Shown here: positions 1-9,613 of the stretch, piece by piece
Position numbering within the stretch: the stretch's first letter is position 1
How the letters are laid out: each line of letters starts with the position of its first letter
NCBI RefSeq assembly: GCF_002078875.1
Contig: NC_034409.1
Span: forward strand, 17,001,483-17,065,482
Direction: 5' to 3'
Source of the DNA: Numida meleagris
Lineage: Eukaryota; Chordata; Aves; Galliformes; Numididae
Length of the DNA stretch: 64,000 nucleotides
The notes under the pieces: generated by a model
Database searches by the model: none
Told to the model about the DNA's origin: nothing
The model's input: only the letters and a program-made list of their open reading frames with translations
Program-made: the position numbers and the translations under genes

Positions 1-170
1 TTGCCCAAAGATGTGATGGGTGCCCCGTTCCTGGATACTTTCATGGTGAGGCTGGATCAGGCCCTGGGCAACCTGATCTAGCTGTGCATGTTCCTGTTCA
101 TTGCAGGGGAGTTGGACTAGATGACCTGTGAAGGTCCCTTCCAACTCTAAGGATTCTGTGATTCTATGAT
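1..170 (+). mobile_element. CR1 LINE, 3' end (5' part outside window)
   Basis: The segment reads as a CR1 3' untranslated region: the 'ctgggcaacctgatct' phrase, then 'ggagttggactagatgacct' and 'ggtcccttccaactc', ending in the diagnostic short tail 'gattctgtgattctatgat'. CR1 elements end in this octamer-like repeat, not in poly(A), so the orientation is plus. The left side is cut by the window edge, so the full length is unknown. No coding remains here. Confidence 0.93.
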
Positions 171-522
171 TTATGCATCTTTTGTTTAATCACATGCACT
201 ACTGAAGTTCTTTATTAAAAAGCAGTATTTAAGCTTTAAACTATGTTAAAAGAACAGAAAGTCCCTTTCTCTTCCTTCCAACCAGCTATAATTGCTGATA
301 ATTTTTTTGTAATCATCTTATTCTACAGATGAAACTTTAGGTCAGTGAAAGTCAGTTTAAAATGGATTTGTTATAATTTTTACAGAAGAGATAAGATTGT
401 AGCATTAAGAACGGGAGAGCTGGCCTAATACTTTTAATTTCTTGAACAGAGTATTTTCTTTTTTTTTTTAAATGTTCTTAGGTATCTAAAGGTAGATACA
501 GGTATAATATCGTATATATATG
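171..522. other. unique AT-rich spacer
   Basis: Nothing recognisable. Low-complexity T runs occur near 463-471, and a short TA-rich patch directly precedes the mariner element. Confidence 0.6.
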
Positions 523-1084
523 TGAGGGTTACTCTGGAAGTAATGCCTCCTGGTTTTTTTTATGTTAGCCCATGATGTCAGAGGCTGGTGTTTGTGGTAT
601 GCTGGTAGGGGCAGAAACTTCTCAACGATATTCCATTCCATTTTGTTGCTGTGTGACAGATGGCAGCAAAGGGGCAGTCTGACAGAATGGTATCTGACAT
701 GGGCATTTGTATGAAGCAAAGATGTTTCACTGAATTCCTCCACATGGAAAAAATTAAACCCATTGACATACATTGATGCTTGCTGAACATTTATGAAGAC
801 CAAACAGTGGATGTGAGCACAGTGAGGTGGTGGGTGGTGCCTTTCAGCAGAGGTGAGAGCAATAGTGGGTCACCTCCACTGGTGCAGATTTTCATGAGCA
901 TGCCATACAGGCTTTTGTTCATCGCTGGCAAAAATGCCTAGCTACTGAATATGGTGGCGACTGTGTTGAAAAATAATGTTTTGTGGCTGAGAATTTGCTC
1001 TATCAAACAGTGTTATTGTGCTCTTTTGTTTGTTGTAGTTTCCATGGAAATAAATAAGTGGCATTACTTTTGGAACAACCTATG
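523..1084 (+). mobile_element. Galluhop (mariner) internal-deletion copy 1
   Basis: Both ends carry the mariner terminal inverted repeat: 'actctggaagtaatgcctcc' on the left and the complement of 'ggcattacttttggaac' on the right, with TA at 1085-1086 as half of the target duplication (the left TA reads TG). The interior keeps the transposase start (ATG at 687-689) and the helix-turn-helix region, then jumps to the 3' end of the gene near 865-872. The frame stops at codon 30 (774-776), where CGA appears decayed to TGA. About 562 bp remain of a roughly 1.28-kb element. It is a non-autonomous, dead copy. Confidence 0.9.
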
Positions 1085-1189
1085 TATATATCTCTCCATA
1101 CTCCATGGTGCAGTCTGTTTCATCTCCCTTCAGAAAAGATTTTGTACATACTATAATCTCAAGAGAAAGAATAGAAAAGAAGAAATGTC

Positions 1190-3178
1190 ATCATGGAATT
1201 ATAGAATGGTTTGGATTGGAAGGAACCTTATAGACCATCTAGTTCTAACCCCTTTTCTTGGGCAGAGACATCTTCAAAACAGATCAGTTTGCCGAAAACC
1301 TGATCCAGCCTGGCCTTGAACACTCCCAGGGATGGAGTATTCACAACTTCTCTGAGCAACATGTTCCAGTGCCTTACTACCCTCACTGTAAATAATTTCT
1401 TCCTTGTATCTGATCTAAATCTACCCTCATTTAGTCTAAAACCACTACTCCTTGTCCTGTCTGTAAAATCCCCAACAAATAGTCCCTCCCCAGCTTTCCT
1501 TGAGGAAATCCCTGAGGGGGATTGAGTGCACCCTCAGTAAGTTTGCAGATGACACCAAGTTGGGAGGGAGTGTTGATCTGCCAGAGGGTAGAAAGGCACT
1601 ACGGAGGGAGCTGGGTAGATTGCATTGATGGGCCAAAGTGAACCATATGAGTTTCAACAGGGCCAGGTATTGGGTCCTGCACTTTGGTCACAACAACCCC
1701 AAGCAACCCTGCAGGCTTGGGGAGGAGTGGCTGGAAAGCTGCCTGACAGAAAGGGACCTTGGTGTGCTGATGGACAGTCAGCTGAATATGAGCCAGCAGT
1801 GTGCCCAGGTGGCCAAGAAGGCCAATGGCATCCTGGCTTGTATCAGGAACAGTGTGTTGAGCAGGACTAGGGAAGTAATCCTGCCCCTGAACTTGGCATT
1901 GGTGAGGCCTCACCCTGGGTACTGAGTTCAGTTTTGGGCGCCTCAGTACAGAAAGGACATTGAGGTGCTGGAGCAGGTCCAAAGAAGGGCAACAAGGCTT
2001 GTGAAGGGCTTGGAGAATGTGCCCTATGAGGAGTGACTAAAGGAACTGGGGCTGTTTAGTCTGGGGAAGAGGAGACTGAGGAGAGACCACACTGGTCTCT
2101 TCAAATACCTGAAAGGTGATTGCAGTGAAAGCGGGGCTGGTTTCTTCTCAGTGGTGACAGGACAAGGGGAAATGGCCTCAAGTTGTGCCAGGGGAGGTTT
2201 AGGTTGGATATCAGGAAAACCTTCTTTACAGAAAGGGTTGTTATGCACTGGAATAGGCTCCCCAGGGAGGTGGTTGAGTCACCATCCCTGAATGTGTTTA
2301 AAAACCATTTGGATGTGGTGCTCAGGGATATGATTTAGCGGTGGGTTGTTAGAGCAGTATGGTTAGGTTGTGGTTGGGCTTGATGATCTTGAAGGTCCTT
2401 TCCAACCTGAGAAATTCTGATTCTATGATTCCCATAGTCCCCCTACAGGTACTAGAAGGCCATTATAAGGTTTCCATTTAACATTATCTTCTCTAGACCG
2501 AATAACCCTAGATTCTTCAGCCTTCCTAGATAGGATTCTGATCATACTCATGGCCCTCTTCTGCACCCAGTCCAACAGGTCCATGTCCTTCTTGTGCTGG
2601 GGACCCCAGAGCTGAGTAGCTGTGCAGAGAGAGTATCTTGAGAGCAGAGCAGAGGGGGAGGATAACCTCTCTCGGCCTGCTGATCAGGCTTCTTTTGAAG
2701 CAGCCCAGAATGCAGTTGTCTTTGCAGGCTGCAGGTGCACATTACTATCTTGTGTTGAGCTTCTAATCAACCTGAACTCCCAAGTTCTTTTCCTCATTGC
2801 TGTTCTCAAGCCATTCTCCACCCAGCCTTTATTTGTGCCTGAGATTAATCTGACCCAGGTTGGGTCCTTGCCCTTGTCTTTGCTGAACTTCAAGAGGTTT
2901 TCATGGGCTCTCTCAAACCTATTCTGGTCCCTCTGAATGACATCTCCTCCCTCCAGCATGTCAACCGCACCGCATAGCTTGGTGTCATTGGCAAACTTCT
3001 TGAGAGTGCAGTCAGTCCAACTGTCCATGTAGCCAACAAAGCTGTTAAATAGTGCCAATCCCAATGCTGACCCCTGGTCTCCAGTTGGACTTCAAGTTGT
3101 TGATTGCAACTCTTCAACTGCAACCTAACAGCCAATTCCTTATTGACCAAGTGGTCAATTTGTCAAATCAAAATATGA
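1190..3178 (-). mobile_element. CR1 LINE, minus strand, split by another CR1
   Basis: The 3' tail lies at about 1190-1215 ('tcatggaattatagaatgg') and the element reads leftwards on the minus strand. The 1190-1505 segment is 3' UTR and the end of ORF2. Similarity resumes at 2431 ('catagtccccctacaggtac') and continues through the reverse-transcriptase region ('cttggtgtcattggcaaact' encodes the minus-strand FANDTKLCG form of the FADD box) to about 3178. The two halves are contiguous in CR1 coordinates once 1506-2430 is removed. A short internal deletion near 3080 removes about 20 bp. The 5' end is truncated, and all frames are broken. Confidence 0.88.
1506..2430 (+). mobile_element. CR1 LINE, plus strand, nested in an older CR1
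   Basis: It begins in the reverse-transcriptase domain just before the FADDTKLGG box (FADD codons 1542-1553), continues through the ORF2 C-terminus with several stops and frame changes, and ends with 'gaaattctgattctatgatt' at 2430. The frame at 1638-1925 carries the typical [22 protein letters not shown] and REVILPL phrases. It is less decayed than its host element, which fits its being the younger insertion. Different 3' UTR wording from the host copy suggests a different CR1 subfamily. Confidence 0.9.
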
Positions 3179-5430
3179 AAATGCTGGAACAGGAACAATT
3201 GCCATTCTCTTTGAATATTGTGCTTTTCTTTTCTTTCATCATGTCTCAGTTTCTCCTACAAAAACACCAGGGCTTCAGTCACATTTAAAAATTATGCTGT
3301 TTTGCTGATTTTCTCACTAGGTACTGACTCTGAGTAATTAAATGTCTAATAAAATTCCACATCTTAATATGTTAACGTACAATCCAAAACATCTTTCTTC
3401 TTCAGTAGGTAAATTATTACCATATAGAAACTGTGAGATCCTTGTTGTGCAGCAACAGTATCTTTAGTTCTGTTTGTTTAATGTTGTGTACCTATTGAAT
3501 AGTTGACTATTGTGCATAAATGGTGTATGTTCTATGGCAAGAAAATTATCCAAACGGATGAGTCAGATTAATTTTTGTTTTGCTTAGGAAATCTGTTTGC
3601 AACTTCAGGTTTATGAGAAGTTCTCAATCTGCTTCCTTACTCTGAAAGGGCAGTCTTTATTGCAGTTTAAATTATAGCCTCCTGATCTGATGAAGATGAT
3701 TTTTGACACAAATCTCATGCACAGTTTTTTTGTTTGTATTTGCATTTGCATCCTTTTTCCATACAGAGCTGGTAAGTTCTGTTTACTGCTTAAATACTGT
3801 TATACCTCCTCCTGCCCCAGAAATTCACTCTGCATCACTCACTATACTAAATGTGGTTTTGTGTCTGCTTCATGTCATTGTGAAACAAAGTGAGAAAGTT
3901 GCAGAGGAAATGATATTATCATAGAGTTTCTACTCAGTTCATTCCTTAAAATGTTCTAATTTGCATGTAAGCACTTTACATTATTTCATTTACATTTTCA
4001 ATAGAAAGCCAGACTTGGTCATCAAGAATGGAACAAATTTCCTTTCATAATCATCTTGTAGCAATTATTTCTAACATGAATGTGTGGGGGCTGATCAGTT
4101 TTGCAGAAACAATTAACAGATAAAAAATGAAAATAGGATTCAATTGAAGTTTGCACAAGGCATCTAATAGTCTAGACTCTGTAAACAGTATATATTTTTA
4201 TATCGTGACAGAGTGAATATTGCATTAGATTGAGATCAGGAAACCTTTAGTCATTTTTTGACTCTGGCTCGGTCTAGGCCCTTTTCTTGTCAACCCTGTT
4301 TACCAGGGCAGTTGGTAGTCTCACCCTCCTACATTTCTCCCAGTGTGCACGGTCAGCCATCCTGCTGGCAAAGATATCTTTGCCCCCACTTAGCTAGTTG
4401 GGTCTCATCTCTTCCCAAAAGAGGTCTTGCAGCAGCAGGTACTCTTGTGGGTTTCCAGGTTCCTGGAAAGATCCTGGACCTTATCCCCAGCAGATCCCAA
4501 AGCAGAATTCAGCTAAAAATTTTCTAATTTTCTACCAAGTAATATTTTCTTGACTGTGATTAATCTTGTTTATTATAGCCTTTATCAGAGATGATCAAGG
4601 ACAGAAAAATACACAGATATTTAGACAAAGGGATTCTCTGTGATGGTTCAGAAATGTTGTAACATATTTATTGAAACCTGAATGTTATCTTAAAACCTTT
4701 CCTGAAACAATTTTTGTTGTTTGTCTTGTATTTCTTGTTGAATATTTATTTTTAGAGTGCAAAACATTAAGATTGTCATTAAATTCTAACATGGACACCA
4801 GTATTTGCAGTTTGTAGTTACCATTTTTATTCATTAGCCACGTTTTTGTATTAGATCATTAAACCAAAATGATGGATAGCTCTTAACTTTTTGTGTGATA
4901 CATCTGTTTCTTTTTCTATGTTTTTTTTTTTTTAACTTTCTGTCCTTGTGCTTCACTATTAGACATATTCTATGACATTCTTCCTTTCCTTTGGGTTGAT
5001 TGCTTCCCATTTTCACACCGTGCATCTAACTTCAAAGATGTCAGATAAATATGATTTTCCCTGACATCCAACTGATCCTTCAGGGGATGGAAAAGAAGAA
5101 ACAGGAGAAGGCAACAGCAGTCTTTTATTCACTTGCCAATGTGTAGCAAAATACAGCACATATGTCATCTAGGAATTGATTGTAGCTTTCTTATTCCATG
5201 AGATAGTTGAAGTATAAAACATAAAACTGAGAATATATATAGTTCACTTCTTTGAAGCGTCTTTGATAATATAAACATCATTGCCCCTATTATTCAAAGG
5301 TGAAAACTGAAATTGTAAGAAATTAAGTGACTTTTTATGAAATCACACATTAGTCAGCATAACGTAAAATTAGGTCATCTTGTTCTGATTCTGATGCACA
5401 GAACATATCCCAGTGAGAACTCTCAAAAAG
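3179..5430. other. unique sequence, no gene seen
   Basis: AT-rich, with only short chance open frames. A GC-richer pocket at about 4255-4515 stands out but matches nothing I recognise. No splice-bounded coding exon or known repeat could be supported. Confidence 0.55.
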
Positions 5431-5702
5431 ACTTGAGAAAAAATAGTCTGTAGTTGAGGACTTCTCCATGCTGTCGTCTATTTTTACATACATTCTCTCT
5501 TTACTTTTCTTGTGAATTTTTGTATATCTTCTAAACATTTTTATGCAATCATGTGCAAATGTTAACCTGTCTTTCAGCTTTTGCTCATAATTTAATTATT
5601 GTTAAAAGTCTTAAGGAGCGGTTAATAGTAGCAACTATAACTATAATTGAAGTATAATCTTTCTGGCAGTTAAGAGCTTCCTTAACTTTTTTCTGTTTCT
5701 AG

Positions 5703-5720
5703 GAAGTACAGGGACAGAAG
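5703..5720 (+). other. possible 18-nt microexon (left-arm copy)
   Basis: A pyrimidine tract followed by 'tttctag' (acceptor AG at 5701-5702) precedes 18 bases (codons could read EVQGQK), followed directly by a consensus donor 'gtaagt' at 5721. The same signals occur on the minus strand in the right arm. Eighteen bases would keep frame. No transcript or flanking exon is visible, so this could be chance. Confidence 0.15.
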
Positions 5721-5810
5721 GTAAGTACGGGATGCTTTTGCTAGGAAGACTGTGTATTTAGTGCTAAAGTTTTTGTTTTTTTTTTCTGTGGAGATCTTCT
5801 GAAATGTTTT

Positions 5811-5915
5811 CCCAGCAGGTCAGTGAGGTGATCCTTCCCCTGGTGATGCCTCATCTGGAGCATTGTATCCATTTCTGGGCTTCCCTGTACAAGAGTGACA
5901 TGGACATACTGGACA
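5811..5915 (+). mobile_element. CR1 fragment copied with the inverted duplication
   Basis: 'cccagcaggtcagtgaggtg' opens a CR1 ORF2 C-terminal segment (VILPLVMPHLEHCIHFWAS). It ends not at a CR1 tail but at the duplication breakpoint, so it is not an independent insertion. Confidence 0.88.
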
Positions 5916-6712
5916 TGGTAAATACTGCATTAAACACATTCATACCTGGAAAAAAAATCAAAATAGATAAAATTTTAGACAAATCAACTACTATTATACT
6001 TTAAAAATCTAGATGCCAAAAAGAACTGTCTTGTTATGAAACAGAAGACAACTCACCAAGAACTCTCCTGTTGTCAAAGTTTAAAAATAACCAAGTAACC
6101 AGACAGAGCCCCAGACCTAGAAAAATGCAGAACCTTACTGAATTATGTGATGTTGCATTCATCTTTCTGTACCAGTAATTAATTTGGGTTATGCAGTAGT
6201 ACTGTTGTTATCAATATGAAAACTAATTTGAAAAAAATCATTTTTCAAAGGGAAATCATCAAGAAGCTGACTTTGTGTTCCAGAAGAAAAATTAGGGAAA
6301 CAGATCGGGACTGGTTTGTAAAAAAACAAACTTTGTAGCTCAAGAGAATCCTCCACTACAAGGCTTTTCAAAAAGAATGCTATTTTAGTATGACTTTACT
6401 GAAAACTTCACTATTACTATGCTTTCTTCCTCTCCTGATGAGAAACAGAATTTACTGCCTTTTAAAATTGTACTTTAGCAGACTAATAGAGCAACAGTGA
6501 TAACTTACAAATTGGATTGCATGCCACTGAAAGTGGAAAATGTGAGTGGAAACTTTTGCTTCTCACATGTTTGTGAGATCACAAGCAAACTGTTTCCAAA
6601 GTCTTGTAAAAAAACATCTGTAAATAAGCCTGCCTAATTATTTAGATTATCTTGACAGATAAAAGATCTTTCACAAGACCTGATATAAACTTTCACCAGC
6701 AAGCGATCTCTT
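5916..6712. other. spacer between inverted arms, unique part
   Basis: AT-rich unique sequence between the left arm and the CR1 tail at 6713. Only short chance frames are present, and nothing is recognised. Confidence 0.6.
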
Positions 6713-7266
6713 CTCAGAATCACAAAGTGGCTTAGGTCATAAGGGACCTCTAGAATTCATTTGCTCCAACATCTCTAATCAAGATGGACCACCTAAAGTA
6801 GATTGCCCAGCACCAAGGCCACATGGATTTTGAATATTTCCAAGAATGGAGATTCCATAACCTCTCTGAGCCACCTGTACCATTACTGTCATTCTCACAG
6901 TACAGAAACGCTTCCTGATGTTCAGCCAGCACATTCTGTGTTTTAGTTTGTGCCAACCGCCTCTTCTCCTATCCCAGAGCATCACTTAAATGAGCCTGGC
7001 TCCATCATCCCTACATCCTCCCTTCATGTATGTACTGACATTAATGAGGTCCCCCCCTGAGCTTCCTCTTCTCGAGACTAAATAGTCCCAGGTGCCTCAG
7101 CCTTTTCTCACAGGAGAGATGTTCAAGTGCTTTCATCACCTTTAAAGCCCTTCCCTGGACCCTGTCCAGTATGTCCATGTCACTCTTGTACAGGGAAGCC
7201 CAGAAATGGATACAATGCTCCAGATGAGGCATCACCAGGGGAAGGATCACCTCACTGACCTGCTGG
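6713..7266 (-). mobile_element. CR1 LINE, minus strand
   Basis: The 3' tail is at 6713-6722 ('ctcagaatca'). The minus-strand reading gives 3' UTR, then the ORF2 C-terminus (frame 7041-7325: REDGIHG-type wording is absent, but VILPLVMPHLEHCIHFWAS, KALEHLSCEKRLRHLGLFS and EKRKLRGG are present). Similarity fades at the 'ccagcagg' position near 7266, the 5' truncation point. Its 5' part (7163-7266) lies in the right arm of the inverted duplication and its 3' part in the spacer, so the insertion predates the duplication. Confidence 0.9.
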
Positions 7267-7646
7267 GAAAACATTTCAGAAGATCTCCACAGAAAAAAAA
7301 ACAAAAACTTTAGCACTAAATACACAGTCTTCCTAACAAAAGCATCCCGTACTTACCTTCTGTCCCTGTACTTCCTAGAAACAGAAAAAAGTTAAGGAAG
7401 CTCTTAACTGCCAGAAAGATTATACTTCAATTATAGTTATAGTTGCTACTATTAACCGCTCCTTAAGACTTTTAACAATAATTAAATTATGAGCAAAAGC
7501 TGAAAGACAGGTTAACATTTGCACATGATTGCATAAAAATGTTTAGAAGATATACAAAAATTCACAAGAAAAGTATAGAGAGAATGTATGTAAAAATAGA
7601 CGACAGCATGGAGAAGTCTTCAACTACAGACTATTTTTTCTCAAGT
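7163..7646 (-). repeat. right arm of 485-bp inverted duplication
   Basis: Reverse complement of 5431-5915, 484 bases long. The CR1 runs without interruption through its inner edge (7162/7163), so this looks like the source copy. It also holds the minus-strand version of the 18-nt exon-like segment. Confidence 0.93.
7357..7374 (-). other. possible 18-nt microexon (right-arm copy)
   Basis: On the minus strand, acceptor AG (complement at 7375-7376) and donor GT (complement at 7355-7356) flank the same 18 bases as in the left arm. If the right arm is the source, a real exon would belong to a minus-strand gene extending beyond the duplication. Support is limited to the splice-like signals. Confidence 0.17.
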
Positions 7647-8721
7647 GATGCAAGTATTAGGTGAATTTATTGTATGTCATATTATATTTTACTCATGAAG
7701 CAATGTTAGGTAATATCCATCCTTTGCAGTGTTCTTTAATTGTATTACAGGTCAAAACTTCAGCTGATGGTTCATTCAGCTAAGCATCTTTCTTTGTTCT
7801 GAAAAGAAAAAAATCCTTCAAATTGTCAGTCATTTTAAGTATGTTCTATCATCCTAGTTTTAGCTTCTAAAGAGTTAAGTTAGATGGCTATGTAGAATAA
7901 ACATTAAAAATGAGATATTCTGACAGTCATTTCAATCTTATTCTCATGTTGTTTAGTACAATTTTATCTAGCTCTACTGGTATTTTATTTCTTCATAAAG
8001 AAAAGATACATTTCAGGAACATTACATTTAAATGTTAAGCAGCCATGCTAGAAAAAATGATCCTTCCTGGAGTAAAACATCTGCTGAAACTACTGAAGAG
8101 TCTATTTTCTCTTAATAATATGATGCATATATTATTTCTATTGATTGGGTTACATGTGCATTTGAAGAAGAGAATAACATACTAAGTAAGTCTGAAGATA
8201 TTTTTTCTGAACTAGCTTTCTGATGTGATTAGGATAAGAATTACTAGGCAGTTTGTCCAATGATTTCTATAGTGATTACTCTAAAGTGTGACAATATATG
8301 GACCTTGGGTTGGGAAGAAGAGTATTGTTATAGTGTCATTCACATTTAAGTGCAGCAGTTGTTTTCCATCTCTTCCAAAGACAATGACTGGTTGCAGCTC
8401 CTCTGTTAGGGATTCAGATAGTACCATTTATTTTTCTACCATTCAATTACAGTATGATAGTACTGTTCATGAACACAGCCTTGGGGGAAGTTAGTGATGA
8501 GAAATGTTTCTTCCTACAGTTAGGCCCTTCACACAAAGATATAATGCATAGCAAAGGGACCTCCCAGTTTTGGAGTATACTTGAAGTCTTTTTCCCCAGT
8601 TTTAAATACAGCATCCTGGCTTGTCTCTAGACACTCATTGAATATTGAAAATCATTTTGAAAATGAAAATCAGTTATGATAAAATGAAATACTTCTCAGC
8701 AGAATGTGTTTGGCTTTGCAA
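7647..8721. other. unique AT-rich sequence
   Basis: No repeat or gene recognised. Only short chance frames are present. Confidence 0.55.
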
Positions 8722-8897
8722 AAAAGGGAAGGAAAGGGAAGGAAAGGGAAGGGAAAGGGAAGGGAAGGAAAGGAAAGGAAGGGAAAGGGAAAGGGAAAGG
8801 GAAGGGAAGGGAAGGGAAGAGGAGAAAAGAAAAGAGGAGAAGAGAAGAAAAAAGAAAAGGAAAGGAAAGGGAAAGGAAAGGAAAAGAAAAGAAAAAA
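8722..8897 (+). repeat. GGAAA/GGGAA purine microsatellite
   Basis: About 175 bases of almost uninterrupted purine on the plus strand, made of variable GGAAA, GGGAAA and GAAAA units, grading from G-richer (left) to A-richer (right). The long frames on both strands here (Lys/Gly/Glu-rich or Phe/Leu/Pro/Ser-rich) come purely from the repeat. Such a tract can form triplex DNA and is expected to vary in length. Confidence 0.97.
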
Positions 8898-9355
8898 GAT
8901 ATCTTTAACTCTGAGGCATAATACATTTTAGGAGTCGTGTTTGAGCAGTAGACGAAGGGTTTTAGTATATTTATATTTTAGCAGACTGTTTTTTTCTTGT
9001 TGTGACTTATCATAAAATGCTGTCGTCCTGGAGATATCTGTCTATGCAAGCCCAGAAATTACCTACTGGTGAAAATTCTGATATTATCTTAACACTTCTA
9101 AAAATGTGCAATTCATCAGTAGGTTTTCCATATCTACAGCAGTTGAACTCTCACCTCTTCTCCATTTAGACCATTGCTACTTTCATTTAAGAGAGGGAGG
9201 ACACAATGAAATTGCTACTTCCTGTTTTAAAGTTACCTGATTTCCAGTTCAAGCTGCTTTATGCTATGGCTGAGTCTTGAGATTATTAGAATTATGCTGA
9301 AGAAAATATATGGATCTTACATATGCTCAAAAGGTAACAGTTTTAAACTAGGAGT
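8898..9355. other. unique AT-rich sequence
   Basis: Nothing recognised between the purine tract and the next CR1. Confidence 0.55.
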
Positions 9356-9613
9356 TTAGATTTAGATTAGATATCAGGAGGAAACTTTTTGCCATTAAGG
9401 TTCTGAGACATCATGTGAGACACCAGCCACAGGTTGCCCAGGTGAGCTGTGGATGCCCCACCCCTGGAGGCGCTCAAGGTGTCCAGTCTGTACGGGGCCC
9501 TGGGCAGTCTGATCTGGTGGGTGACAGCCCTGCGCACAGCATGGTTGTTGGTATTAGATGATCTTTAAGGTCCCTTCCAACCCAAGCCTTTCTGTCATTC
9601 TATAATTCCGTGA
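9356..9613 (+). mobile_element. CR1 LINE, 3' end, plus strand
   Basis: It opens with the end of the coding/3' UTR boundary ('agatatcaggaggaaacttt'). It continues through 'ggaggcgctcaaggtgtcca' and 'gccctgggcagtctgatctg' to 'atgatctttaaggtcccttc' and the tail 'ctgtcattctataattc'. It is strongly 5' truncated and carries no open frame of note. Confidence 0.92.

Larger units (their letters stand above)
5431..5915 (+). repeat. left arm of 485-bp inverted duplication
   Basis: This arm is the reverse complement of 7163-7646. By eye there are three substitutions (near 5459, 5503 and 5742) and a one-base difference in a T run at 5776-5785 (10 versus 9). The match begins abruptly at 'acttgagaaaaaatag' (5431) and ends abruptly after 'atactggaca' (5915). 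The CR1 fragment inside it stops exactly at the arm boundary, whereas in the right arm the CR1 continues. The left arm is therefore probably the derived copy. Confidence 0.93.

Noticed and set aside
951..1525. Frames of 122 and 69 codons between the mariner and CR1
   Set aside because: They run through the mariner 3' end and the antisense of a CR1 3' UTR; not genes.
8645..8931. Lys/Gly/Glu-rich and Phe/Pro-rich frames
   Set aside because: Pure translation of the purine microsatellite on either strand.
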